From: Candidatus Sericytochromatia bacterium
Lineage (GTDB): Bacteria; Cyanobacteriota; Sericytochromatia; UBA7694; JACMQJ01
Length of the DNA stretch: 64,000 bases
Assembly: GCA_026004035.1 (NCBI GenBank)
Contig: BPII01000008.1
Location: forward strand, 54,994 to 118,993
Reading direction: 5' to 3'
The notes below the pieces were generated by a model that was not told where the DNA came from, ran no database searches, and saw nothing but the letters and a program-made list of their open reading frames with translations. The number at the start of each line of letters is the position of its first letter. The first letter of the stretch is position 1. The position numbers were made by a program, and so were the translations under genes. Of the stretch, positions 45,125-54,664 are shown one piece after another.

Positions 45125-46321
45125 TTGAAAAATATTGTAGAAAAAATACATAAAAGTGATATATTTGGTATTTTTATAGAAAATGGTGCTGGATTACCTG
45201 TAAGCTCTAAATTACTAGATTTAGATGGGGCATCAAATACAATATATTTTTCAGAATTACCCTATAGTAAGGATTATTCTTATAAAAAATATAATATAGA
45301 TTTATCTATAAGAAGTGTAAGTGCTGAATATTTATCAAAAATAATAAATTATTATAATTATTTGTTTCAAGAAAATAAAATAAATACAATATATGCATCT
45401 TCATTTCAGTTAGGAAATATTAATAAGTCAACTCATGGATGGATAGCTTTTAAGTATAAAAATACTTTGTTCTATTACCATTTATCTATACATCAGAAAC
45501 TTAAAAGAAAAGAATATATAAATAGAATAGGAAAAAATGCTTTAAAAATAATATTCTCAAGAAATGAATATATGCCAAAAGATACTGATATAGACATAGT
45601 TTTAAACTCTGATTTAACACCAAATTATGTAAAAACAATAGAAAGTATTATAAATTTAAAAAATAATGAACAATTTGTTTTATTAAAAAAAGATAGTATT
45701 GAAAGATTAGAAATTTATCTTAGAAAATTAGATAAAATAGTAATATTTAAAGGTAGTTTTAATCCTGTTCAGAAAGCACATTTGTATTTAATGAAAAGAT
45801 TACAAGAATTATACAAAACTAAGCCATTTTTTATGATATCTATGAATACTTATGAGAAAGGTATTCAAAGTATAGAGTCAATCATTAAAAGAATACAATT
45901 ATTATTTGAACTAGGATACGATGTAATTTTGTGTAATAAACCTTATTTTAAATCCAATTTAGATTTTTTAAGATATAAATTTGATATTAATAAAAAAATA
46001 ATATTTGCTCTAGGTTCTGATACATTTAATAGACTAATAAATTATTATACAAAAGATAATATTGTAGATTTAGATAAATTTATGAATGATTTTGTTAATG
46101 TAGAGTTCTTTTGTTTATTAAGAGCAAATAATAATCTACCTGAAATTTTTATTAAAAACAAATATGATTTTTTTAGATATGAAGAATCAAGTTTTATGGA
46201 ATTAAGTTCTACACAAATAAGAAATTTATTAAAAGAGAATAAATTTGAAGAAATAAAAAAGTTTGTTCCTGAAATGATTTACAATAACTTTTTAAATCTG
46301 TATTACAATATATCAAATTAA
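45125..46321 (+). CDS. CinA-like / nucleotidyltransferase fusion
   Basis: The protein is 398 residues from a TTG directly behind the preceding stop. The N-terminal 200 residues resemble the C-terminal (NMN deamidase, PncC-type) domain of CinA in strand order, with GIFIENGAGLPVSSKLLDLDG and later STHGWIAFKY; the usual 'ESCTGG' is changed. From about 205 it is a cytidylyltransferase-like domain of the NadD/NMNAT type: FKGSFNPVQKAHLYLMKRL (in place of 'FNPxHxGH'), ALGSDTFNRL and ELSSTQIRNLL ('ISSTxIR'). This suggests NAD or related nucleotide metabolism. The altered GHxGH-type motif (QKAH) makes the actual substrate unclear. The C-terminal fold is fairly sure; the CinA part is tentative. Confidence 0.65.
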   Translation: MKNIVEKIHKSDIFGIFIENGAGLPVSSKLLDLDGASNTIYFSELPYSKDYSYKKYNIDLSIRSVSAEYLSKIINYYNYLFQENKINTIYASSFQLGNINKSTHGWIAFKYKNTLFYYHLSIHQKLKRKEYINRIGKNALKIIFSRNEYMPKDTDIDIVLNSDLTPNYVKTIESIINLKNNEQFVLLKKDSIERLEIYLRKLDKIVIFKGSFNPVQKAHLYLMKRLQELYKTKPFFMISMNTYEKGIQSIESIIKRIQLLFELGYDVILCNKPYFKSNLDFLRYKFDINKKIIFALGSDTFNRLINYYTKDNIVDLDKFMNDFVNVEFFCLLRANNNLPEIFIKNKYDFFRYEESSFMELSSTQIRNLLKENKFEEIKKFVPEMIYNNFLNLYYNISN

Positions 46322-46400
46322 ATAAAGTATCCCTCCCTTTGTATAGACAAACATCTCAATTATAGACATTTATCCATACCTCAAGTTTGTAACTATATCT

Positions 46401-46448
46401 GAGAAATATTTATTCTCAAACAGTAAGCTCTGTGCCTTACTCTTGAGA
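46401..46448. other. Two overlapping hairpins in a less AT-rich intergenic segment
   Basis: In the 232-base gap between convergent genes, GAGAA (46401) can pair with TTCTC (46413). TCTCAAACAGTAAG (46414-46427) can pair with CTTACTCTTGAGA (46436-46448) around the loop CTCTGTGC. The two helices compete for the same bases. There is no T-run behind either, so it is not a classic terminator. No tRNA, tmRNA, SRP or RNase P signature fits. It could be a structured RNA or the end of a transposable element. Confidence 0.35.
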
Positions 46449-46553
46449 CACTGATACCGCTCACTAAACAGATTACTTCTGTAGACTTATTATAACTTTA
46501 AAAGTTACAATACTTCGGTTATTTCTGCAATAAGTTAGGTTTTATACTATAAT

Positions 46554-48224
46554 TTAATAACCGTCTGGCATACCACCTTTTCTTGGATCAGAAGCACCAG
46601 TAAAAATATTATTTTTTATTAAAATTGCTTGAACAGCACTTTCACCACTTGATATAACTACTTCATGACCTTTTGCTTTTAGATTATTTATTACATCAAT
46701 AGGTATTTCTTTTTCAACAAAAAGTTTATTTGGAAACCATTGATGATGTATTCTAGAAAAAGAAACTGCTTCTTCTATATTCATTCCAAAATCTATTACA
46801 TTTATTATTGTTTGTAATGTTCCGGTTATTATTCTAGGTCCTCCAGATGCACCTACAGCCATAAATGGTTTGTTGTCTTTTAAAATTATTGTAGGAGTCA
46901 TACTACTTAACGGCTTTTTCAATGGTTGTATAGAATTATTTTCATTACCAATTAGACCAAAAGCATTAGGTTTTCCAGGTGAAGAACTAAAATCATCCAT
47001 TTCATTATTCATTAATATTCCTGTTTCAGGTATTATAACTTGAGAACCAAAATATGTATTTATAGTTTCTGTTGCTGATACAATATTACCATATTTATCA
47101 GCTATACAGAAATGAGTAGTTCCAGAATCATCATTTAAATATTTTTTTCCATAGAAATTATTTTCCATGGTTTTTTCAATATTTATTTTTAACTTTTTGG
47201 CATACTCTTTTGAAATCAATTGATTTATAGGTACATTAACAAAATCTGTATCTCCTAAATACTCGGCTCTATCTGAATATGCATGTTTCATTGCTTCAGC
47301 TAATATATGTAGAAATTCAGAGCCATAACCTATTGAGTTCCAAGATATATTATAATTTTCCAAAATATTTAAAATTTCTAACAAAACTATTCCACCAGAG
47401 CTTGGAGGTGGCATAGTTATTATTTCATAATTCCTATAACTACCTTTTAATGCTTTTCTTATTTTTGGTTTATAATTTTTTAAATCTTCCTTTGTTATAA
47501 GGCCCCCATTAATTTTCATTGCTTTTTCTATTTTATCAGCAATAGAGCCATTATAAAATTCAGAAATGCCTTTTTCGGAGATTATTTTTAGAGTTTTTGC
47601 TAAATCAATATTCTTTTGAATATCACCTATTTTTTTAGGTTTTCCATTACTAAAGAAAGTATTAGCTAAATCTTTTGTGTAACCTCTTTTATATAAAGTT
47701 TCAGATGCTACAACAAAGTGTTTATCAACTTTAAATCCATTTTCAGCATATTTTATAGCATAACTTGATAACTCCTTAAAAGATTTAGTTCCATAATTTT
47801 TTAAAGCATAATCTAGTCCTGAAAGCAAACCAGGAACAGCAATAGATTTATAACCAACCGTGCTTAAATTTGGAATAACATTTCCGTTTTTATCAAGATA
47901 CATTTCTCTATAAGCTTTCTTAGGTGCTACTTCTCTGTAATCTATTACAATATCTTCACCTTTACTAGTTCTAATAATCATAAAACCACCACCACCTATG
48001 CCGGTACTTTGATTTCTAACAACAGATAGAACTAAAGAAGTAGCAACAGCAGCATCTATTGCATTACCACCATTTTTAAGTACATCTTTACCAGCCATTG
48101 AAGCTAAATAGTTATCACTAACAACAATACCATTTTTATATGATACAGGTTCTCTTACAGCTGATTTTACTTTTAGATTTACTACAAAAAATAAACTTAT
48201 AGTTAGTGATATTTTTTTTAGCAT
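46554..48224 (-). CDS. ggt: Gamma-glutamyltransferase
   Basis: The 556-residue precursor has a signal peptide (to about residue 21). The large-subunit region has GGNAIDAAVATSLVLSVV and STGIGGGGFMI. The autoprocessing site is DDSGTTHF, with Thr369 becoming the N-terminal nucleophile of the small subunit. PLSSMTPTIIL and GASGGPRIITGT complete the substrate site. It cleaves gamma-glutamyl bonds of glutathione and similar compounds in the periplasm or outside. Length and order match the family. It is the first of several exported hydrolases in this half of the window. Confidence 0.95.
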   Translation of the reverse strand: MLKKISLTISLFFVVNLKVKSAVREPVSYKNGIVVSDNYLASMAGKDVLKNGGNAIDAAVATSLVLSVVRNQSTGIGGGGFMIIRTSKGEDIVIDYREVAPKKAYREMYLDKNGNVIPNLSTVGYKSIAVPGLLSGLDYALKNYGTKSFKELSSYAIKYAENGFKVDKHFVVASETLYKRGYTKDLANTFFSNGKPKKIGDIQKNIDLAKTLKIISEKGISEFYNGSIADKIEKAMKINGGLITKEDLKNYKPKIRKALKGSYRNYEIITMPPPSSGGIVLLEILNILENYNISWNSIGYGSEFLHILAEAMKHAYSDRAEYLGDTDFVNVPINQLISKEYAKKLKINIEKTMENNFYGKKYLNDDSGTTHFCIADKYGNIVSATETINTYFGSQVIIPETGILMNNEMDDFSSSPGKPNAFGLIGNENNSIQPLKKPLSSMTPTIILKDNKPFMAVGASGGPRIITGTLQTIINVIDFGMNIEEAVSFSRIHHQWFPNKLFVEKEIPIDVINNLKAKGHEVVISSGESAVQAILIKNNIFTGASDPRKGGMPDGY

Positions 48225-48309
48225 TTTTAGTGTTTTTTATAAATACAATAGAAAGTATTATATCAGAAAACTAAAATTTGTTTTTTTTATGAGTGTTTTA
48301 TTTTAAAAA

Positions 48310-49749
48310 CTAGTTTTTACTGTTATATCTAGTAAATATTAAGTTACCATTACTATTATCTACTTTGAAATAATCTATTATATTTGTTGTAGCATAAGCA
48401 TATAAAGCTCTTATAGCTTCAACAGCATATCTTGTCAAATTAAATATACCTATTATTGCATTCATTCTTTTTAATATAGCATCGGTTAAATTAACACCAA
48501 TAGCTAATAATAATTCTCTTAACAATGCTCCATTTCTATCTAAAAGATTTTTAATTGTAGAACTTAACATCAATTTGAATGCTTTACCATATTCTTTATT
48601 TTTGAATAAATTAACAATTTCTAATATAGGCATATTAGTAACTAATCTCATTAAATTAGCATTCCATACTTTATTTACATTGAAACCTACTATTATAGAT
48701 ATAACGGGGGATATAAACCCTGACATAACACCTTGAGCTATAGGTAAGCCATATTTCATTTTTTCTTGATTACTCATTGATGGCCACTTTTCTTTAAATT
48801 CTTTCATATCTTTTAGACCCATACCTATAACTTCTACTTTGTCCATAGGTCTTTGTATATCAAAAGTACCAACTTTTGTAAAAGGTCTATATCCTAATGC
48901 TAAATTATCTAAATCTATTAAATCCCAAGCAGCAAAAAGAGATTCTTTATATATTGGTCTTCCATTACCTTCAAAATATAAATCAACATTTCTTTTTTTA
49001 TAATTTTTAAACTCAAATGTTGCAATTAAATCTTGTTTATCTGTAACTTTAATTTCAACACCTTGAACTCTATTAGATGGCTCTTCAGCTTTTAAAACCT
49101 TACTTTCATACTCATCAGCTAGTTTATTAACAACAGTATTTACAGCTTTTGATATTAAATTATTTTGTTGTGTATTTTCTATATACAAGTAATCTGGGTT
49201 TTGTTGAACTCTAGTTTCTAATAACTTTGCTAATTCTTTTGTTTCAGGAATACTTTTTATTATATTCATAATTTTATCAGCCATCTTTACATCATCACTA
49301 GCTAAAGCAGGATTCATAAATATTAATGCTTCAGCTGTAGATTGGGGACTTATAAGAACTGTTTGTGCTTTTTGAGGATTTGCTACTATTGACAAAGCTA
49401 AAGGTGCTTTTGCTTGAGATGCTCCTTTTTCATCAAATAAAGTTATTAATTGAGGTGATTCTGAATTAATAGTAATGTTTCTTGTTGTTTTTGATATTTC
49501 AGATGTAGATACTTTAAAATTATCAAAAGATGAAGAGATTTCTACTTGATCACCATATATATTAGCTTTTTCCACAGATACTTTAACAGTTTTTGCTTTA
49601 AAAGCATCCTTGTTAAGTGATGTAGAATTTACATTTATATTCTGACTATTTTCTAGAACTTGAGTTGAATTACTCAAACTACAGGAAGTTGTTAGTAATA
49701 TAGAACTAACTATACCTAATGAAACTACTTTTTTTAATAAACTCTTCAT
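48310..49749 (-). CDS. Large lipoprotein of unknown function
   Basis: The 479-residue protein has a signal peptide with lipobox TTSC (Cys23 in SILLTTSCSLSN), so it is an envelope lipoprotein. The N-terminal 200 residues are Ser/Asn/Val-rich with beta character. The middle includes LDNLALGYRPFTKVGTFDIQ; the C-terminal 170 residues look helical and amphipathic (GVMSGFISPVISIIVGF, LLREILLAI-type helices). No motif recognised. It is placed 30 bases downstream of the subtilase lipoprotein gene and is probably cotranscribed with it. Confidence 0.7.
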   Translation of the reverse strand: MKSLLKKVVSLGIVSSILLTTSCSLSNSTQVLENSQNINVNSTSLNKDAFKAKTVKVSVEKANIYGDQVEISSSFDNFKVSTSEISKTTRNITINSESPQLITLFDEKGASQAKAPLALSIVANPQKAQTVLISPQSTAEALIFMNPALASDDVKMADKIMNIIKSIPETKELAKLLETRVQQNPDYLYIENTQQNNLISKAVNTVVNKLADEYESKVLKAEEPSNRVQGVEIKVTDKQDLIATFEFKNYKKRNVDLYFEGNGRPIYKESLFAAWDLIDLDNLALGYRPFTKVGTFDIQRPMDKVEVIGMGLKDMKEFKEKWPSMSNQEKMKYGLPIAQGVMSGFISPVISIIVGFNVNKVWNANLMRLVTNMPILEIVNLFKNKEYGKAFKLMLSSTIKNLLDRNGALLRELLLAIGVNLTDAILKRMNAIIGIFNLTRYAVEAIRALYAYATTNIIDYFKVDNSNGNLIFTRYNSKN

Positions 49750-49779
49750 ATTTTTATCTCCTTATTATAACCTAATAAA

Positions 49780-51078
49780 TTAAAGTAAAGCTTTATAAGC
49801 ATTTACTCTTCCATGACCATAAAGCTTATCAAAACCGCTTTGTCCTAAATCATCAGAAGATTTCTCTAATCTTTCTTTTATCTGTGCTGGTGTTAAACTA
49901 GGATATTTAGCTCTTATTAATCCAACAATACCTGAAACTACTGGAGTAGCCATAGAAGTTCCACTTAAAGCAGCATAATTTTTAGAAACACCATATTCTT
50001 TTGTTATAAATACATCATAAGTTGGCATAGTAGATAATATTTGAACACCTGGAGCAGTAACACTTATATGAGAACCAAAAGTAGAAAAAGGAGCTTTTCT
50101 ATCATTAGAATCTGTTGCACCAACAGCTATAACACCTTTTATACAAGCTGGAACACTTTTTTCTTCTTTACCGCTATTCCCCATAGCAGCAACTACAGGA
50201 ATATTTTTCTTTAATGCTTTATTTACGGCTCTTTCTATTATTAAATCCATAGCACTTGAAGGACCACCTAGACTCATACTTATAACACTTGCTCCATTAT
50301 CAGTTGCCCAATCAATACCTTTAGCAATGGAAAATAATGAACCACTACCAGCACCACCCAAAACTCTTACAGGCATAATTTTATTTTTTAAAGCAATACC
50401 AGCTATACCTAACCCATTATTACCAATACCAGCAGCTATACCAGCACAATGAGTACCATGTCCATTATCATCACCACCTTCTTTTTGATTATGATCATTT
50501 TCTTTATCTTTTAGTGCACTAAAGCCAGGAACTAGTTTATCTTTTAAATCAGGATGAGTTAAATCTATTCCTGTATCAACTATTGCAATAACTGTTTCAG
50601 CTCTTCCTTGTGTTATATCCCATGCTTTTTTAGCTTCTACTAATTTTAAGGCATATTGATCATTTACCATAGGATCATTTACATCTAGCATTGTCCATAC
50701 TTTGTAATTAGGTCCTGCAACTTCAACATCAGGGTCTTTTAATAAAGATTTTATTATATCATTTGTCTTTGCTTTATTATCTATCTTCAAAAGAACTGTA
50801 TCTAAAGAAGGTATAGAGTCATCTATTTTTGTTCCATATTTAGAATTAATTCTGTCAATAGATGCTCTCATTCTACCAGTTTTTAAAGCAACTAAGATTT
50901 CACCAGCTTCAGCTTCTAACCTAAAATTACTTTGCTGTCTTAATAAAGTATTTCTAGAGCTAAAAGAACTTATTTGATTGCTCTGAATTTCATTAATATT
51001 AGTAATATTAGAGCCTGAATTACAAGCTGTAACTCCAATTAAAGATGCAATAATACCCAAGACTAGATTTTTTCTCAT
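49780..51078 (-). CDS. Subtilisin-type serine protease lipoprotein
   Basis: The 432-residue protein has a lipobox at Cys19 (GVTAC). An inhibitor-type propeptide follows (about 55-130: EILVALKTG...LLKIDN...VEVAGPNY). The S8 catalytic domain has Asp168 (VIAIVDTGIDLTHPDL), His207 (NGHGTHCAG), oxyanion Asn299 (AAMGNSG) and Ser373 (LSGTSMATP). All triad residues are present, so it should be an active, lipid-anchored extracytoplasmic protease. It heads a short transcript with the downstream lipoprotein. A GGAG-type ribosome-binding site (AGGAAT/GGAG) lies before ATG 51078. Confidence 0.95.
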   Translation of the reverse strand: MRKNLVLGIIASLIGVTACNSGSNITNINEIQSNQISSFSSRNTLLRQQSNFRLEAEAGEILVALKTGRMRASIDRINSKYGTKIDDSIPSLDTVLLKIDNKAKTNDIIKSLLKDPDVEVAGPNYKVWTMLDVNDPMVNDQYALKLVEAKKAWDITQGRAETVIAIVDTGIDLTHPDLKDKLVPGFSALKDKENDHNQKEGGDDNGHGTHCAGIAAGIGNNGLGIAGIALKNKIMPVRVLGGAGSGSLFSIAKGIDWATDNGASVISMSLGGPSSAMDLIIERAVNKALKKNIPVVAAMGNSGKEEKSVPACIKGVIAVGATDSNDRKAPFSTFGSHISVTAPGVQILSTMPTYDVFITKEYGVSKNYAALSGTSMATPVVSGIVGLIRAKYPSLTPAQIKERLEKSSDDLGQSGFDKLYGHGRVNAYKALL

Positions 51079-51205
51079 ATTCCTCCATAACTTTAGAAAG
51101 ATAATTAATTATAATGCAAAAAGTTTTTGTTTTTTTACAAACTTTTATAAATATATAGTTTAATTTTAAATAAACTTGCTATTAAATTTTAGTTAAATTA
51201 AAAAA

Positions 51206-52351
51206 TTAACTTCTTTCAAAAATTTCTTTTGCTATTATTAATCTTTGTATTTGACTAGTTCCTTCATATATTTGAAAAATTTTAGCATCTCTCATTAATT
51301 TTTCAACAGGATATTCTTTAGAATAGCCATATCCACCGAAAATTTGAACTGCATCAGTAGCTACGCGCATAGCTGTATCTGCTGCAAAAGCTTTAGCCAT
51401 AGATGCTTCTTTTGTATTTCTTATACCTTTGTCTATAAGATAGGCTGCTTTCCAAACTAATAATCTTGCTGCTTCAATATCTTTAGCCATATCAGCAATC
51501 ATAAAATTTACAGCTTGATGTCTTGCAATAAGCTTACCAAAAGTAGTTCTTTCTTGTGAATACTTTATTGCATGTTCCATTGCTGCTCTTGCAAGTCCTA
51601 CGGCTGCTGATGAAACAATAGGTCTTGTATGGTCAAATGCTGACATTGCTATCTTAAAACCATCCCCTTCTTTTCCTAATAAATTTTTAGATGATACTTT
51701 TACATCTGTAAAAGTTATTCCTCTAGTATCAGAACATCTTTGACCCATATTCATTTCTTTTTTGCCTACTTGTATACCTGGTGTGTCTTTTGGAACTATA
51801 AAAGCTGAAATTCCTTTATGTTTTTTATCAGGATCAGTATATGCTAAAACAAAATACCAACTTGCGACAGCTGCATTTGTGATCCACATTTTGCTACCAT
51901 TTATCACATATTCATCACCATATTTAACTGCTTTAGTTTTTATCCCAGCAACATCTGAACCAGCACCAGGTTCAGTTACACAATAAGCTGCCATCATTAA
52001 TTCTTCAGTCATTGGTTGTAAATATTTTCTTTTTTGCTCATCATTCCCAGCAACTATAACAGGTGTTTGAGCTAATGTGTTAGCTTCCATAGCTGTTCCT
52101 ATTCCAGTACATCCCCAAGCTATTTCTTCTGCTATTAAACAAGAATCAAATACTCCTAAACCAGCTCCTCCATACTCTTCAGGTATATGTGGATTCATCA
52201 ATCCAACTTCCCAAGCTTTTTTTAAAACTTCCCAAGGATATTCAGCTGTTTCATCGTAATAACGAGATTTAGGTCTTATTTCATTCTTACTAAAGTTATA
52301 AGCTAGTTCTTTTAATTGTTTTTGTTCATCTGTTAAATCAAAACAAACCAT
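51206..52351 (-). CDS. Acyl-CoA dehydrogenase
   Basis: The 381-residue flavoprotein is of normal length. It has the N-terminal helical domain, the FAD-binding stretch [17 protein letters not shown] and [15 protein letters not shown], the substrate-side KMWITNA, and [34 protein letters not shown] in the C-terminal helical domain with the catalytic Glu of YEGTSQ. It oxidises an acyl-CoA to the 2-enoyl-CoA with electron transfer to ETF. By motif it is nearest short/medium-chain or branched-chain enzymes; chain length is not determinable. No other beta-oxidation genes are nearby. Confidence 0.93.
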   Translation of the reverse strand: MVCFDLTDEQKQLKELAYNFSKNEIRPKSRYYDETAEYPWEVLKKAWEVGLMNPHIPEEYGGAGLGVFDSCLIAEEIAWGCTGIGTAMEANTLAQTPVIVAGNDEQKRKYLQPMTEELMMAAYCVTEPGAGSDVAGIKTKAVKYGDEYVINGSKMWITNAAVASWYFVLAYTDPDKKHKGISAFIVPKDTPGIQVGKKEMNMGQRCSDTRGITFTDVKVSSKNLLGKEGDGFKIAMSAFDHTRPIVSSAAVGLARAAMEHAIKYSQERTTFGKLIARHQAVNFMIADMAKDIEAARLLVWKAAYLIDKGIRNTKEASMAKAFAADTAMRVATDAVQIFGGYGYSKEYPVEKLMRDAKIFQIYEGTSQIQRLIIAKEIFERS

Positions 52352-52398
52352 TTTAACATAACTCCTTAATTTACTTTTTATTATTCTCTAAATATTTG

Positions 52399-53199
52399 CT
52401 ATTTATTAAAAACTTGCAATACACATTTACCATTTTTTGAAACATCAATTAGCTTTATTTTAAACAAAGAGTTTTCAAAAGTGTCTTTTTCAGGAATACT
52501 TAACTCAAATTCTGTTTCTATTTTATTATTTTTTATTATTTCAAATTTAATTGTTACTCTACCAGCCCATATACATCTAGCATTTTCAGGGCATCTTGAG
52601 TCTTCTACCAATTTCAAATATTTCAATTTGTATTCATTATTTAAACTTATTTCTTCATTTAAAATTATCTCTTTAGTAATTTGTTTTAAATATTTATTTT
52701 TAAATTCATCTAATTTATTTTTTATATTATTAAATGCTTCATTATATTCTTTTGTATGATAAAGTTTTCTATCGTTTAATTCAAATAGATTTGTTTTATT
52801 TTGAACTGTTACACTAATTTGTGAAATAGCTCTACATTCTTCTGTTTGTGGTGCATCAGGAGGTATCTTTTCTGATTTTTTATTTAGTTCATAAATGTCA
52901 TTTTTATATAGAACATCAAATAAAGATTTTTTATCATTATCAGAAAGTTTAAATTTAATAGAAATATTATTTTCAAAATATTCAAAGTTAGAATCTTTAT
53001 CTAATCTATAAATTTTTTCTGTTTTATCTTCACACTCATAAAATATATTAAATTCTAATGGAAAATCATACTTTGTTTTCAAATTTGATATATTAACTTG
53101 ATTTGTATTATCATTATTCGTACTATTAGTTTTTGCTTGATTTGTTTGACAACAAATTAAGTTAAATAAAGAAAATAATATTATAAATTTTTTATTCAT
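52399..53199 (-). CDS. Lipoprotein of unknown function
   Basis: The 266-residue protein has a signal peptide and lipobox LICC at residues 14-17 (Cys16 or Cys17). The body has two parts. Residues about 60-160 look like a beta-rich domain with Cys pairs (FYECEDKTEKIY, QTEECRAISQISV). The C-terminal 90 residues include SRCPENARCIWAGRVTIKF, a Cys-x6-Cys-x-Trp pattern seen in small secreted domains. I do not know the function. It lies 47 bases from the acyl-CoA dehydrogenase gene on the same strand. Confidence 0.7.
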   Translation of the reverse strand: MNKKFIILFSLFNLICCQTNQAKTNSTNNDNTNQVNISNLKTKYDFPLEFNIFYECEDKTEKIYRLDKDSNFEYFENNISIKFKLSDNDKKSLFDVLYKNDIYELNKKSEKIPPDAPQTEECRAISQISVTVQNKTNLFELNDRKLYHTKEYNEAFNNIKNKLDEFKNKYLKQITKEIILNEEISLNNEYKLKYLKLVEDSRCPENARCIWAGRVTIKFEIIKNNKIETEFELSIPEKDTFENSLFKIKLIDVSKNGKCVLQVFNK

Positions 53200-53263
53200 G
53201 ATTTATTAATTATAAGATATTTTTTTATTTAATCAATTGTGAAATAAATATTTTTTAAGTATT

Positions 53264-54505
53264 TTACATGTAAAGTATTAATTGACCATTATTAGTTTCA
53301 ACATTTTTAATACCATTTGGAGTTTGTAAATCAGCTAATTTTCCTAAATCTACAGTAACACCGTTACCATCTATTTTTCCTTCAGTTTCTTTTTTCAAAG
53401 TATCTCTTAATAATGAATTAGGTAAAGGTATAAATCCTAAAACTCTGCCTTTAGCTGGAGTAACTTTAAGCTCACCTGTGCTTGATTTAGAAAAATGTAA
53501 ATTTAAACTTATTGGTAAAAATCCCCACATAGAAGCTTTTAATTTTCCAACACCATTGGGCATAGTAAATTGCATATTTTTTAAAGAACCTGAGCCTGCT
53601 TTTTGTTTCAATGCTGTAGCTATAAATTCTTCAGGAATTGCAACTCTTCCTTTTGAAATTACTTTTTGCGAAGGATCATTTTCAATGTCAAAGGGATCGT
53701 TTGGTGTTCCATCTAATAAAGCTACATCAGCATCTTGTAAATTAAATCCGTTAAAATCTACATTTCCTCCTCTTAATCTTAAATAATTATTAGAACCATA
53801 TAAAGGTGTATTTTGATAATTAGCACTATCTTTACCTAGTAAAATTGATATTGTACCTAATCCTGTTCTAACGTCATGAATTTCACCATTTATTTTAGGA
53901 TTTTCTACGAATTTTGTAGGTCCAAAATATATTGAATCACCTGAAGTAAAAAAACTACCATTAGGATTACCTACTTTTACTAATTCTCCAATTTCTAATT
54001 TAAAAAGTTTTAATAATCCTTGAATAGGAATCTTATTCACTGAAATCTTATTTGGAGTAAATCTAACCATATTATTTACTGGTTGTGCTGATAATTTACC
54101 ATTTATTTTTATATTAAATTTTAGTACTTTTTTCACTTGTAAATTAACTTCTGCATTATTACCTGGTTGAAAATTAAAGTTAATGTCTTTTATTAAATCT
54201 GTTTCTTTTTTCAATAAATTCTTTACTAAAGAAGATAGTTCAGCATCTTTCAAAGATAAGATACCATTTTTAATATTCATATCAAAAGATGCTACATCTT
54301 TAAAGTTTAAAGGATCATTAGGTGTCCTATCTATTAAATCAGCTTGTAAATGAGGTAAATTAATATTTAAATTAAACTTTTCATCACTTATTCTAAGTAT
54401 AGAATTTTGAGCATCTAATTGAGATTTATTTATAGGCTCCTGATAAGGATTATTACTAGTATAACCTAAATTACTAAAAACATTAAAAGAAATATTATTT
54501 GTCAT
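53264..54505 (-). CDS. Internally duplicated beta-rich protein (LmeA/DUF2993-like?)
   Basis: It is 413 residues from ATG 54505, chosen because TTGAG lies seven bases before it; a TTG at 54517 is in frame. The two halves repeat: ADLIDRTPNDPLNF with LKDAELSSLVKNLLKKE in the first matches VALLDGTPNDPFDI with IPEEFIATALKQKAG in the second. Each is followed by similar strands (INFNFQPGNNAEVNLQV; MQFTMPNGVGKLKASM). The pattern of long amphipathic strands with a 'LLKK' helix resembles DUF2993/LmeA phospholipid-binding domains, but this is tentative. No signal peptide is visible. Confidence 0.5.
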   Translation of the reverse strand: MTNNISFNVFSNLGYTSNNPYQEPINKSQLDAQNSILRISDEKFNLNINLPHLQADLIDRTPNDPLNFKDVASFDMNIKNGILSLKDAELSSLVKNLLKKETDLIKDINFNFQPGNNAEVNLQVKKVLKFNIKINGKLSAQPVNNMVRFTPNKISVNKIPIQGLLKLFKLEIGELVKVGNPNGSFFTSGDSIYFGPTKFVENPKINGEIHDVRTGLGTISILLGKDSANYQNTPLYGSNNYLRLRGGNVDFNGFNLQDADVALLDGTPNDPFDIENDPSQKVISKGRVAIPEEFIATALKQKAGSGSLKNMQFTMPNGVGKLKASMWGFLPISLNLHFSKSSTGELKVTPAKGRVLGFIPLPNSLLRDTLKKETEGKIDGNGVTVDLGKLADLQTPNGIKNVETNNGQLILYM

Positions 54506-54664
54506 AAATAATCTCAAACTTAATTACATTTAATATAGATTATTTATACTAAAATCTTACTTAAACTTAAATTAAAATTAATAATAATTTCAATCTATTA
54601 ATACTTATCCTTTCTGGGCTATTAATTTATAACTTATGTACAAGGTATTGTAATTTTATAAATA

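Noticed and set aside
46322..46553. tRNA, tmRNA, SRP RNA or RNase P RNA
   Set aside because: No GTTCGA-type arm, tag peptide frame, SRP tetraloop pattern or RNase P conserved core could be found on either strand.
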